Of a DNA stretch of 55,894 nt, positions 1 to 6,656 are shown one piece after another. The notes under the pieces are model-generated. The model searched no databases. It had not been told where the DNA came from and saw only the letters and a list, made by a program, of their open reading frames with translations. The stretch is from NCBI RefSeq assembly GCF_900089945.1, contig NZ_FLQY01000364.1, positions 1-55,894 of the forward strand. Reading direction: 5' to 3'. Each line of letters opens with the position of its first letter. Position 1 is the stretch's first letter. This DNA is from Candidatus Propionivibrio aalborgensis (GTDB taxonomy: Bacteria > Pseudomonadota > Gammaproteobacteria > Burkholderiales > Rhodocyclaceae). The translations under genes were made by a program, and so were the position numbers.

Positions 1-14
1 TTGACTGATGCCAT
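1..14 (-). CDS. ssb: Single-stranded DNA-binding protein, 5' end (partial)
   Basis: The complement reads ATG GCA TCA GTC AA, the MASV-type start usual for SSB, preceded by a TAGGTGA ribosome-binding site and a spacer. The gene runs off the left edge. Its 3' end is at the right edge of the window, also on the minus strand, so the two pieces are best read as one gene across a circular join with roughly 90 codons missing. It is the last early gene after the Tnp_20 protein. Only four codons are visible, so the identity rests on the matching tail at the other end. Confidence 0.6.
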
Positions 15-75
15 TGTTTTCACCTATTAAAAGTCATGCGTTTGTAAATCTTGTTTGCTCTTGAGCCTTTGCCTT

Positions 76-888
76 TCAGTGCGGCCTGTTAATCATGTGC
101 GCGTGACAGAGGATCGCAATAGGGTACGGTAGCGGCGGCTTCTCGCCGTAGTGCTTTTCGTACCAAGCGCCGTGCATGTGCGACAGGAACAGCTTGACGG
201 CGTATCGCCTGGATCGTGCGTCGATCTGGCCGGGAGGAAGCTTGCCATCGACAAGGCTTTTGTATGCCTCGGTCGTCTTGCCTATCTTCTTGATAATTTC
301 GGCGGAAATTTCCTTGTTGTCTCCGCGCTCGTTACGTTCAATCTCGAAGGCTTTGCGCTGGCGATAGATAGCGCCGTAATAGCAATCCTCACGGCCGGCG
401 AACTTCATAAACGACTGCCCGGCTTTCCAGCACAATGTTTTAAGCGTGGCATTCCACGGGCGGCGCTGACCCTTCTCCCATTTCTGCGTCGGATCAAGCC
501 CGGCAAATCGCCAGATATGCCCGACTGTAGGCGCTTTCTCAATGTCGATGTGCGCAAGCAGTCCAGCAGATATTACCGGGCCGATACCGACGACTTCACG
601 CATCCATGAACCCATGTAGTGCGCCTCGGTGTATTTATCCAGAGCGCGCTTGACCTGATGTTCAAGCATTTGCGACTGGTCGGCCAGCCAGTTGATGATC
701 TTGTTGTCGCTGACAGAGTGTGCTTCGTCTGCATTCTGCTCGACTGCGCGGGCCTGGTTATGAGCGCGCTTCCTGTCCTCTTGCATCATGTAATAGGCGT
801 CGACTAGATAGCGCGCTTCGTCATCCGACAAAGTAGCGGCATCGCTGACAATATTCCTGCTCATTCTTTCAAGCGTTTGCGGTTGCAT
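76..888 (-). CDS. IS110-type Tnp_20-domain protein, no visible N-terminal nuclease domain
   Basis: A 270-residue protein. Residues about 99-165 (VVGIGPVISAGLLAHIDI, then WRFAGLDPTQKW and a basic GQRRPWN stretch) resemble the C-terminal Transposase_20 domain of IS116/IS110/IS902 transposases, with its helix-hairpin-helix-like GIGP. The N-terminal 95 residues are helical and show no DEDD RuvC-like nuclease, and there are no IS ends, so this is probably a domesticated DNA-binding relative, not an active transposase. The start has a CAGGAG ribosome-binding site. It lies directly downstream of a 36-bp repeat array and upstream of ssb in the recombination operon. The family call is from motifs; the function is unknown. 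Confidence 0.75.
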   Translation of the reverse strand: MQPQTLERMSRNIVSDAATLSDDEARYLVDAYYMMQEDRKRAHNQARAVEQNADEAHSVSDNKIINWLADQSQMLEHQVKRALDKYTEAHYMGSWMREVVGIGPVISAGLLAHIDIEKAPTVGHIWRFAGLDPTQKWEKGQRRPWNATLKTLCWKAGQSFMKFAGREDCYYGAIYRQRKAFEIERNERGDNKEISAEIIKKIGKTTEAYKSLVDGKLPPGQIDARSRRYAVKLFLSHMHGAWYEKHYGEKPPLPYPIAILCHAHMINRPH

Positions 889-922
889 TTTATAACTCCT
901 GGTGGTTAGCGTTCATACTATA

Positions 923-1138
923 TGGTTCTCTCTCGTTTTGTGACTCGTTCCGACCAATTGGTTCTCTCGTTTCATGTGACTCGTTCTACCAGTGTGGTTC
1001 TCTCGTTACTTCTGACTCGTTCGCGTTGCATGGTTCTATCTTTCAGCTTGACTCGTTCTACCAGTGTGGTTCTCTCGTTATTTCTGACTCGTTCCACGAA
1101 TATGGTTCTATCGGGGGCTTTGACTCGTTCGACGTTTG
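923..1138 (-). repeat. Six-unit 36-bp repeat array (conserved 10-mers alternating with variable 8-mers)
   Basis: Units start at 923, 959, 995, 1031, 1067 and 1103, each exactly 36 bp. On the plus strand every unit is TGGTTCTMTC, then 8 variable bases, then TGACTCGTTC, then 8 variable bases; only the first unit deviates slightly before its spacer. The two 10-mers share TGnnTCnnTC, so the underlying period is 18 bp. Units 2-3 and 4-5 look like a 72-bp duplication. The array fills the gap between the Gp157 gene and the Tnp_20 gene and would be transcribed in the latter's leader. A minus-strand frame through it gives a 12-residue repeat but meets TGA in unit 2. It could be a guide-like RNA, a protein-binding array or a decayed repeat peptide. 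Confidence 0.9.
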
Positions 1139-1144
1139 AAACCA

Positions 1145-1639
1145 CTATTTGATTTGTAGTGACTGTGACCGCGCAAGGTGGCACCCTTCGACTTCTATTC
1201 CTGATTGAATTGCCTTCTTGATTAGAACTTTGTCAGGCTCGTATTTTGCGGGGATCATCCGCATAAAACCTTCCGGTATCTGACTGTCTGCGTCGACAAC
1301 TACTGACTCTTGGTTGTTGCGAACGGACAGGACGAACCACGGCGATTCGATCTTGGTCTTCCCGGTTGAAATCATGGCATTCAGCAAATAATCCTTCATG
1401 CGCTTTATTTTTGAATCCCTCGTTGCGCGCCGTTTTGCAATTGATTCTTCCGCCGCCTTCATGGCTTCCGATTCCGCTTCCATGTTGCGGATAAAGAACC
1501 CGACATTGGTGCACTTTTGAACCAGGTCGCCAGACATGCCTTCTAGCGTGTCGGCAATTGTCTGTTCGTCGAAGTCGGAATCGTTCAGTTTTTCCGCAAT
1601 TTCACGGTATTCTGCTGCGATGTCGTAAAGTGAGTTCAT
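1145..1639 (-). CDS. Siphovirus Gp157-family protein
   Basis: A 164-residue, largely helical protein with the Gp157 pattern: an N-terminal helical stretch with an acidic DxL..M region, a central coiled coil rich in Glu, Ala and Lys (residues about 55-90), and a C-terminal IPEGFMRMIPAKYEPDK segment close to the family signature IP..f......pDK. Gp157 proteins accompany phage annealing proteins and SSB, and one has been linked to phage resistance. The ATG overlaps the stop of the annealing-protein gene (ATGA), which implies translational coupling. Its 3' end is immediately followed by the repeat array. Confidence 0.8.
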   Translation of the reverse strand: MNSLYDIAAEYREIAEKLNDSDFDEQTIADTLEGMSGDLVQKCTNVGFFIRNMEAESEAMKAAEESIAKRRATRDSKIKRMKDYLLNAMISTGKTKIESPWFVLSVRNNQESVVVDADSQIPEGFMRMIPAKYEPDKVLIKKAIQSGIEVEGCHLARSQSLQIK

Positions 1640-2292
1640 GATGATTTCCTTTTCGCTTCAAGCGCTTTGATTGCCGATGGGTATTGCAGCAGCGGCATGT
1701 CTTCAATCGCGTTCAGCTTGCAATACTTCAAAAAGGCGTCTTTGTCCGCCTTTACCTCGTCAATAAGCGCGGTGATGTTGGCAATGTGCGCAGCGGTTAT
1801 CATGTCTGGCCCTTTGTCGTCATCGCTTACGTGCAACTCCCCTTTGTGCCACAGGTCCAAAGCGGCGCCAAAGCGCATGGCGGCGTTTCTGAGCGCGTCT
1901 CCTATTCGCTCCTTCATCGCGTTGCCTCCTGTCTTATCAGGGGCGTCTCCGTAACCAAGGCGTGTAACTCCGCATACAGTCAAGCGAATCCATATCCCGC
2001 CGTCTTTGTCGATAATCGGCGTGCCGTCTTGATTTGCTGCAGCAAACTCCCAATTCCACGCTGAGTCGGCTTCAAGCAGGCGGTCGGTCAGCGCCGCGTG
2101 TCCGACGTAATCTAAGTGGACGACATCGGGGTGGTGCCACTGTCCGCACTCTTTGCAGCGAATACCAGCCTTGAAGTTCGCCTTGACTTCTTCCGTTTGC
2201 CTCTTTGTTGGCTTCGGAAGTCGGCTTATCTGGTGCGCCGGGAATGGGACGCGAAGCAATGCAAGCCCGGTTGGTGTTACTTTTTCGCTCAT
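1636..2292 (-). CDS. Rad52/Sak-like single-strand annealing protein
   Basis: A 218-residue protein. Residues about 62-85 (YVGHAALTDRLLEADSAWNW) and about 125-165 (GVTRLGYGDAP, KERIGDALRNAAMRFGAALDLW) fit the Rad52/Sak-type annealing fold used by phages for recombination of single-stranded DNA. A CxxC pair (IRCKECGQWH) sits near residue 45. The start is ATG with a strong GTAGGAGG ribosome-binding site. Its neighbours Gp157, Tnp_20 and SSB support a recombination operon. The subfamily (Sak, DdrA-like or other) cannot be decided by eye. Confidence 0.65.
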   Translation of the reverse strand: MSEKVTPTGLALLRVPFPAHQISRLPKPTKRQTEEVKANFKAGIRCKECGQWHHPDVVHLDYVGHAALTDRLLEADSAWNWEFAAANQDGTPIIDKDGGIWIRLTVCGVTRLGYGDAPDKTGGNAMKERIGDALRNAAMRFGAALDLWHKGELHVSDDDKGPDMITAAHIANITALIDEVKADKDAFLKYCKLNAIEDMPLLQYPSAIKALEAKRKSS

Positions 2293-2306
2293 GCCGTCCT
2301 CCTACG

Positions 2307-2456
2307 TTAAAGTTCAACAATTTTTGGCTCTGGATAAAACTCGTTAATCTTTATCCCCGCGTGATGCGCCAGCAGCGCAAGCTCTTCACAATCAAGAACG
2401 TCAACCAGCTTGCACAGAATGTCGCAGAGTTTTTCGTGCTGTTCGGCGTTAGTCAT
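2307..2456 (-). CDS. Small conserved-looking protein, 49 aa
   Basis: The frame begins ATG ACT AAC GCC, preceded by AGGTGG at 5-base spacing, and ends with TAA just before the annealing-protein ribosome-binding site. The product is helical and acidic (KLCDILCKLVDVLDCEELAL) with three Cys residues. It starts just after the preceding gene's stop codon. I do not recognise the family. Its position and spacing make it a likely real gene of the early operon. Confidence 0.55.
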   Translation of the reverse strand: MTNAEQHEKLCDILCKLVDVLDCEELALLAHHAGIKINEFYPEPKIVEL

Positions 2457-2457
2457 A

Positions 2458-2616
2458 TCAACCACCTACCAGTAAGTAGGCCAGCACCACGACAGCGATC
2501 ACGTAACCGACTGCAATATCATCGTTATCCCCAAGCCGGTCGTCGTTGCTCAGGCTGGCCGCAGCCGGAACGCTGAACCCTTCGCGGCGCAATTGAATGT
2601 AGCGGATGAATCTCAT
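2458..2616 (-). CDS. Small single-pass membrane protein, 52 aa
   Basis: The ATG overlaps the upstream stop (ATGA) and has a strong GGAGG ribosome-binding site seven bases upstream. Residues 1-35 are polar and include a charged RRE segment and an acidic DDRLGDNDD stretch. Residues about 35-52 form one hydrophobic helix (AVGYVIAVVVLAYLLVGG) that ends the protein, a tail-anchored arrangement. No known family is recognised; an early membrane-associated role is possible but not shown. Confidence 0.6.
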   Translation of the reverse strand: MRFIRYIQLRREGFSVPAAASLSNDDRLGDNDDIAVGYVIAVVVLAYLLVGG

Positions 2617-2843
2617 GATTTAACCTCCGAAAAGTGCAGCATTGTTTTGTCGATGCCAAAAGCGGACTTGATCGCTGTTGATGCGTTCTTTCTCATTGCC
2701 GCCTCCTGTTCCTGGTGGATGATGCACTCTTCAAGCGGAATCGGGCTAGAGTGTTCATCCATGTCAAGCGCCTTGTTGTAATCGATGCATCGTGGCCTAA
2801 CGTAGCTGTTATTCCACCAGTAGCAACTCGCGCAGGTTTTCAT
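2613..2843 (-). CDS. Small Cys-containing protein, 76 aa
   Basis: Start chosen at the ATG giving MKTCASCYWW, which has a GGAGG ribosome-binding site and overlaps the upstream stop as ATGA; an upstream GTG is less likely. CxxC near residue 4 and two later Cys residues (RPRC, EEC) may bind a metal. This CxxCxxW...C pattern recurs in many small phage proteins, including the one at 10427. Function unknown. It lies between the winged-helix gene and the small membrane protein. Confidence 0.6.
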   Translation of the reverse strand: MKTCASCYWWNNSYVRPRCIDYNKALDMDEHSSPIPLEECIIHQEQEAAMRKNASTAIKSAFGIDKTMLHFSEVKS

Positions 2844-3346
2844 TTGGCTAACCTCCACCGGGTCTTGTTGCCAACCCCTATACGCTCGACCGTTCCGGCC
2901 TTCTCCATTGTGTACATATGCTTAAAAAGCTTGCAACGGTTGCTCCCTACCATATCGGCCAGCGCGCTAATAGAAACCGCCGTTGCTGTTGGTCCGTTCA
3001 GCGCCTCAAGTATCGAAGCGCGGATCTCGACTCTGGCCTGTTCGCGTCGGTTGAGGTAGTCCTGCAACTTCGTTGACGCTACAACGGGCTTTGGCTTTGC
3101 CCTGGACTTCCTGATCCTTCCCTTGCTCCGCTCTTTCCCTGCGTCCGAACAGCTTTTGCAGGATTTGCCTATGTCTCCGTTCTGCTTGATCGCCATTCCT
3201 TCTTCTGCGAAGGCGCCACCGCACACGTTGCAGATGCGCAGGCCGTCATCTGGCTGCTTGCCGTCCATGTCATGCGGCCTAACATAGTCGGCGCCAGAAG
3301 GCGGCAACGGATGCGGGGCAGGGTAGAGGATGGCTTCAATGTTCAT
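2840..3346 (-). CDS. Zinc-ribbon plus winged-helix DNA-binding protein
   Basis: A 168-residue protein from ATG 3346; a TTG at 3361 is a weaker alternative. Residues about 38-70 carry two CxxC pairs (CNVCGG, CKSCSD) followed by a Lys/Arg-rich linker. The C-terminal 70 residues (ISALADMVGSNRCKLFKHMY, then MEKAGTVERIGVGNKTRWRL) have a winged-helix pattern. It is the first gene of the leftward early operon, more than 600 bases downstream of the 3957-3984 promoter. A regulatory or replication role is inferred from fold and position only. Confidence 0.6.
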   Translation of the reverse strand: MNIEAILYPAPHPLPPSGADYVRPHDMDGKQPDDGLRICNVCGGAFAEEGMAIKQNGDIGKSCKSCSDAGKERSKGRIRKSRAKPKPVVASTKLQDYLNRREQARVEIRASILEALNGPTATAVSISALADMVGSNRCKLFKHMYTMEKAGTVERIGVGNKTRWRLAK

Positions 3347-3364
3347 TATGCGAATGCTCAAAAA

Positions 3365-3950
3365 TGGGTTAGTACAGGCTTCTTAGATACCAATCTCACG
3401 CCACTTGTTTGGTGCGCGCTTAAAATCGTTCCGGGCACTCCCCCCGGCGGCGCTGAGCGCTTGAGCGTCTATTCCGCTAGTCAGGTCGCCTTCCACGTGA
3501 TAACTCGAAGTCTTCTCACCGTGCGCTCCGTGTCTCTCCACTCGTCGCGGGGCTTTCGTTCTCCCGTCACGCTGGCCGATTTACCACGCCAGTCCGGTTT
3601 GCTCGGTCGTTGAGTGCGAGGCCGACCGCATGTGCCTCTTGCTGCTAGGTGTTGCCCGGTTCGCATGGGATCGCCAGCCCCATTTGCGTTACTTTTTCCG
3701 AAAGACTCGCCAAAGTCTTTCGCGGCCCCTTGGCAGGGTTAGTACCGAAGTACTTGAAAGGAGGCCCCGCCAAGCGCACGAACCGTCTGATGCTATGAGC
3801 CAAAACCAACTGCAACTTCACTTGCCCTGCTACACCCGCCTCAAATCACTCTCGCTTAGCCCCCTATCCTCGGTGAGTGGTGGGCCACGACTGGCGGCGC
3901 TGTTCTGCCGTTACTCGCTTGCTCTGTGATTCGTGTTTCGTGATGCGTTA
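3365..3950 (-). other. GC-rich island in the early leader, no convincing gene
   Basis: A stretch of nearly 600 bases between the early promoter and the first early gene. On the transcribed strand it contains AGTAC-TTCG-GTACT (about 3744-3757), a cUUCGg tetraloop hairpin. Next to it (about 3696-3719) is CGAAAGACT, a TTGGCG loop, then AGTCTTTCG, a perfect 9-bp stem. A CGGTCG...CGACCG stem and a CCGGG...CCCGG stem follow. Two overlapping minus frames read like decayed protein, but neither has a ribosome-binding site. Plus-strand frames are no better. It may be a structured RNA leader or an acquired gene remnant. Confidence 0.35.
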
Positions 3951-3956
3951 AGTAGA

Positions 3957-3984
3957 ATTATAAGGATGCATATATCAAAGTCAA
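3957..3984 (-). promoter_or_regulatory. Sigma70-type leftward early promoter
   Basis: On the complement: TTGACT, a 16-base spacer, then TATAAT. Transcription would start near 3950 and run left through the GC-rich leader into the early operon. The same hexamers and spacing occur in the rightward promoter at 4290-4317. Confidence 0.75.
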
Positions 3985-4007
3985 TACGAAAATGGAATTT
4001 TGTATGA

Positions 4008-4259
4008 TTATTTTTCTACAGTCGAAAATGCGGGTAGTGTCTCAGTTTGAAACCGTCCGGGCCTAACAAAACACACTGGGCTATCTAAAGCCATGGTTAA
4101 CTCGTTGTTAACAAAAGGCTTTATTGCGTCCAATTCTAAAAATACACGAAAATTTAACCCATGGGTACTAGCTTGTCCGCCAAACCCAATAGCAGTTTGC
4201 ATTCCACGTCCAGAGAGGACTCTTGCCCCGTCTTCAAGAACGTAACACTCAACAAACAC
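4008..4259 (-). pseudogene. P63C-like protein, N-terminal fragment
   Basis: An 83-residue frame with a GTG start and no clear ribosome-binding site. The sequence VECYVLEDGARVLSGRGM, then GGQASTHGLNFRVFLEL and KPFVNNELTMAL, resembles the N-terminal part of P63C-domain proteins, which are usually around 300 residues. It stops after FSTVEK, far short of that length, so it looks like a truncated remnant in the position where a phage repressor gene would lie. Upstream, TAA closes the frame within the divergent promoter. The similarity is from memory of the motif order. Confidence 0.35.
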
Positions 4260-4289
4260 TTCACCAATTTTAGTGTTTTCTGAATCTGC

Positions 4290-4317
4290 TTGACTTGATT
4301 ATCACTATGCGTATAAT
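4290..4317 (+). promoter_or_regulatory. Sigma70-type rightward promoter
   Basis: TTGACT, 16 bases, TATAAT. Transcription is predicted near 4324, only a few bases before the ATG at 4328, so the HTH gene's message may be leaderless. Confidence 0.75.
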
Positions 4318-4327
4318 TAACGCCAAC

Positions 4328-4534
4328 ATGAATAAAACAACTGCACGCGAACTTCTGCAATCACTGGTAGACCTAGATTTGACTCAAAAGCAAATAGAGG
4401 CGGGAGCGGGGATAAACCAACCATCGATAAGCCGAATCCTTAATGGATCGCAGGCCGACGTGTCGTATGCGGCTGGAAAACGGCTTGAGGCGTTTGTTGC
4501 GCAAATGACAAGCATAGACAAACAGGCCGCGTAA
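4328..4534 (+). CDS. Small Cro/C1-type HTH protein
   Basis: A 68-residue protein. Residues about 17-45 (LTQKQIEAGAGINQPSISRI) form a helix-turn-helix of the lambda repressor/Cro class. The start is the ATG at 4328: an in-frame upstream start at 4295 lies inside the -35 box. No Shine-Dalgarno is visible and the predicted transcript begins only about four bases upstream, so translation may be leaderless. It is the first gene of the rightward operon and the best candidate for the early switch regulator. Confidence 0.75.
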   Translation: MNKTTARELLQSLVDLDLTQKQIEAGAGINQPSISRILNGSQADVSYAAGKRLEAFVAQMTSIDKQAA

Positions 4535-4578
4535 ATGCTCAAAGGCGAGAACAAAGACAACGCAGCGACGGTGGAGTA

Positions 4579-5376
4579 ATGGCTGCGCTCCCATACATGC
4601 AACTTTATGTTGCCGACTACCTTGCAGATACAGCGCATTTGAACGCCGCACAGCACGGCGCATACCTGTTGCTCATTTTTAATTATTGGCAGCGCGGTAA
4701 GCCGCTGAACAATTCCAACGAACGTTTAACAAACGTTGCACGCATGACCAAGGAAGAGTGGGCAGACGCTAAACCAATCCTTAGCGAGTTCTTTGAAATA
4801 GTTGGAGACGAGTGGATTCATTGGCGAATTGAGCGTGATTTACTTGCTGTAAATTCAAAATCTGGAAAGGCCAGCGAGGCAGGAAAGGCTTCAGCAGCAA
4901 GGCGTGCAGAGATAAAGGCACAAAAGGAACTAACGAACGTTGAACGAACGTTGAACCATACAGATACAGATACAGATACAGATACAGAGTTAACTACAAA
5001 GACTAAGCGCGCTCCGCGCTTCGATCCCCAAAAGTATCTTGTCGAATTGGGGGTTTCTCCCGATCTGGCTACCGACTGGATTGAACACCGAAAATCCGTC
5101 AAAGCAAAACCATCAAAAACCGCAATCGATGGCATATCGAAAGAGGCAGAGAAAGCGCAAATGTCGCTCTCTGACGCGCTTCGTGAAAGCTGTTCGCGGG
5201 GCTGGCGCGGATTCAAAGCCGAGTGGATGGAGAACAAAACGCAGAACGCAAGGGCTTCTCCTTCCGGCCAAAGCTGGCATGACCGGCAAGCCGAAACTAT
5301 TGCAATCTTGACAGGTAGGAACAAGCCGAATGAATCAGAACGTGACATTACCGGAGAGGCAAGGCGTGTCGCATAA
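4579..5376 (+). CDS. DUF1376 (YdaU-type) replication initiator-like protein
   Basis: A 265-residue protein. Residues 4-75 (PYMQLYVADYLADTAHLNAAQHGAYLLLI) are a clear DUF1376 domain, found in phage replication or primosome proteins with a lambda-O-like position. A low-complexity TDTDTDTDT linker near residues 126-136 is encoded by a tandem hexamer. The C-terminal part (FKAEWMENK) is typical of the family. The start has GGAG five bases upstream. The end overlaps the P-like gene by 47 bases. Four 11-bp iteron-like repeats inside the gene suggest that the origin may lie within it, as in lambda. Confidence 0.75.
   Translation: MAALPYMQLYVADYLADTAHLNAAQHGAYLLLIFNYWQRGKPLNNSNERLTNVARMTKEEWADAKPILSEFFEIVGDEWIHWRIERDLLAVNSKSGKASEAGKASAARRAEIKAQKELTNVERTLNHTDTDTDTDTELTTKTKRAPRFDPQKYLVELGVSPDLATDWIEHRKSVKAKPSKTAIDGISKEAEKAQMSLSDALRESCSRGWRGFKAEWMENKTQNARASPSGQSWHDRQAETIAILTGRNKPNESERDITGEARRVA
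4717..4987 (+). repeat. Iteron-like 11-bp repeats and ATACAG tandem repeat (candidate origin)
   Basis: AACRAACGTTK occurs as two tandem pairs: 4717-4727 with 4728-4738, and 4932-4942 with 4943-4953. Five exact ATACAG copies follow at 4958-4987. All lie within the DUF1376 gene. An initiator-gene origin is an inference; no AT-rich unwinding region is obvious immediately beside them. Confidence 0.5.
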
Positions 5377-5884
5377 CGCGCTTCCTGATAGTTGGATTGA
5401 TCGGATATTCATGCAGATGTCCGTGCTGTACGGCTCAAAGCTCAGCGGCCTGTGGTCAGGATCGAACCTTGAAGACGTAAAGCGCGGATGGGCTGAAAAA
5501 CTTGGCGGCTTCCGCGAAATGCCCGGAGCGATCAAAGAGGCGCTAGACGCTTTGGATAGCAAGCCCTACCCACCTACCTTGCCGGAGTTCATCGCGCTGT
5601 GCAGGGAAGCCGCGAGACGGCACCAATGGCATGTCAAAGCGATTGATTACAAGCCGACAGCCGAAGAGCAGGAAAGGGCGAACGAAACCATCCAGAAGGT
5701 GGCGAAAAACATTTCCACGGCAGACAGCCGCGATCATCTGGCCTGGGCGAAGAATCCAAAGTCGCAAATCGCACTTGATGCGGTTGTCTCCGCAGCAAAA
5801 GCCGATGTACGCCTGCGCGAAATCCTTGCCGAGTTGGTCGCTAGCGGCAAGTGTTCTGATTCTTACAAACTGAGGACGGCATGA
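5330..5884 (+). CDS. Replication protein P-like helicase loader
   Basis: A 184-residue protein. Residues about 22-85 (WIDRIFMQMSVLYGSKLSGLW, a W..KLGGF segment, then YPPTLPEFIALCREA) match the pattern of phage replication P proteins that load the host DnaB helicase. It overlaps the DUF1376 gene, reproducing an O-P arrangement. The start is ATG 5330; no strong ribosome-binding site is visible, so coupling is likely. Its TGA directly abuts the first attC-like site, so the cassette array begins immediately after this gene. Confidence 0.65.
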   Translation: MNQNVTLPERQGVSHNALPDSWIDRIFMQMSVLYGSKLSGLWSGSNLEDVKRGWAEKLGGFREMPGAIKEALDALDSKPYPPTLPEFIALCREAARRHQWHVKAIDYKPTAEEQERANETIQKVAKNISTADSRDHLAWAKNPKSQIALDAVVSAAKADVRLREILAELVASGKCSDSYKLRTA

Positions 5885-5969
5885 CTAACGCAGAAATCAG
5901 CCCGACGCGCAAAGCGGGTTGAGAACAAGCGCCGCCTCATTAGGTCGCGGCTGGATTGACGGGTTATGG
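5883..5969 (+). repeat. attC-like site, family A
   Basis: Left box GACTAAC at 5883-5889, inner arms ATCAGCC and GGCTGGATTGACGG, and right box GTTATGG at 5963-5969. It is closely related to the sites at 51637-51724 and 53924-54009 on the other strand, sharing the GAACAAGCGCCGCC loop segment with the latter. It starts one base before the stop end of the P-like gene. Confidence 0.75.
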
Positions 5970-5992
5970 GTCTGGAAACTACGGAGAAAAAC

Positions 5993-6406
5993 ATGCAGAT
6001 TGAAAAGGAACTACAGAACATTCAGGACAACCTGCGGCGGATACATGCAGCCTACGATGACAAGGGCGAGGACTTGAGCGCATGGCCGTTGAAGGCTACA
6101 GACACCATTGATCGGCTAGGAATTGCGCTGCGCATCAAGACGGAAGAACACCAGTGCTGCACAGAGGATTTGATGGCGCTGCGCAATAACGAGCAAGATG
6201 GCTGGAAAGAAGCCGCGATCGCGTGGGAGGTGTGCTCCTCGATCCACAACGAGTGGGCGAAAGGGAAAGATGCGCTGTACTCGACGCGGCATGAGGACTT
6301 TGTAAAGCACGCTGACGATGCACGGAAGAAACTGACACATAACGCCGCCATGAGCGGTGAGCCGAAGGCGAGTCCGCTCGATGGTACAGTTAGAACTGAG
6401 GATTGA
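5993..6406 (+). CDS. Cassette protein, 137 aa, unknown function
   Basis: Start chosen at ATG 5993, with GGAG six bases upstream; the in-frame ATG at 5966 lies inside the attC right box. Residues about 40-60 (LGIALRIKTEEHQCCTEDLM) closely resemble a segment in the 7393 protein, so the two cassette genes share a module. The N-terminus is a coiled coil. The last 20 or so residues (from THNA) are encoded by the following attC-like site, as is usual for genes that read into attC. No known function. Confidence 0.7.
   Translation: MQIEKELQNIQDNLRRIHAAYDDKGEDLSAWPLKATDTIDRLGIALRIKTEEHQCCTEDLMALRNNEQDGWKEAAIAWEVCSSIHNEWAKGKDALYSTRHEDFVKHADDARKKLTHNAAMSGEPKASPLDGTVRTED
6337..6395 (+). repeat. attC-like site, short
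   Basis: ACATAAC at 6337-6343, a GAGCGG...CCGCTC stem, and GTTAGAA at 6389-6395. About 59 bp. It lies within the 3' end of the 5993 gene, whose reading frame continues through it. Confidence 0.6.
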
Positions 6407-6407
6407 C

Positions 6408-6656
6408 ATGAGCTACACGCTGACCGAAACCGGCAAGGTGCTGACGGAAACGCAGGAGGGCATAACGATGCCTGCCGATTACAGTTTTGCCACGGTGAAT
6501 GATTACGTGCATGGGATGGAAGTGCATTTTGAGGACTTGCAGGCGCTGTGCCTCGGCATGGCTGACCACATCGACAAACTGCGGCGCGGAGAGTTTATCT
6601 GCCAGCGGTGCGGGTTGCGGAAGGACTCGGAGCGGAGCACGGAGCATGAGTTCTAA
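6408..6656 (+). CDS. Cassette protein with C-terminal CxxC, 82 aa
   Basis: Start at ATG 6408 (TGAGG upstream, just beyond the attC right box). ATG 6468 is an in-frame alternative with a stronger AGGAGG ribosome-binding site. The core (FATVNDYVHGMEVHFEDLQA) is helical. The end carries ICQRCG and a Lys/Asp/Ser-rich tail. The TAA stop lies within the next attC left box. No function recognised. Confidence 0.6.
   Translation: MSYTLTETGKVLTETQEGITMPADYSFATVNDYVHGMEVHFEDLQALCLGMADHIDKLRRGEFICQRCGLRKDSERSTEHEF

Noticed and set aside
76..888. A complete IS110 insertion sequence
   Set aside because: No nuclease domain, no recognisable ends, and the gene is integrated in an operon with overlaps and spacing like its neighbours.
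923..1138. CRISPR array
   Set aside because: Period 36 bp with 8-base variable parts and two different 10-base repeats; far too short for CRISPR spacers, and no cas genes are present.
972..1184. 70-residue minus-strand frame made of 12-residue repeats
   Set aside because: It starts inside the Gp157 gene in another frame and meets TGA in the second unit although the DNA array continues. The DNA periodicity explains the open frame; kept only as a repeat feature.
3481..3929. Frames 3481-3666 (minus) and 3630-3929 (plus) as genes
   Set aside because: No ribosome-binding sites, Arg- or Ser-rich composition, and they overlap each other on opposite strands; treated as part of the noncoding island.
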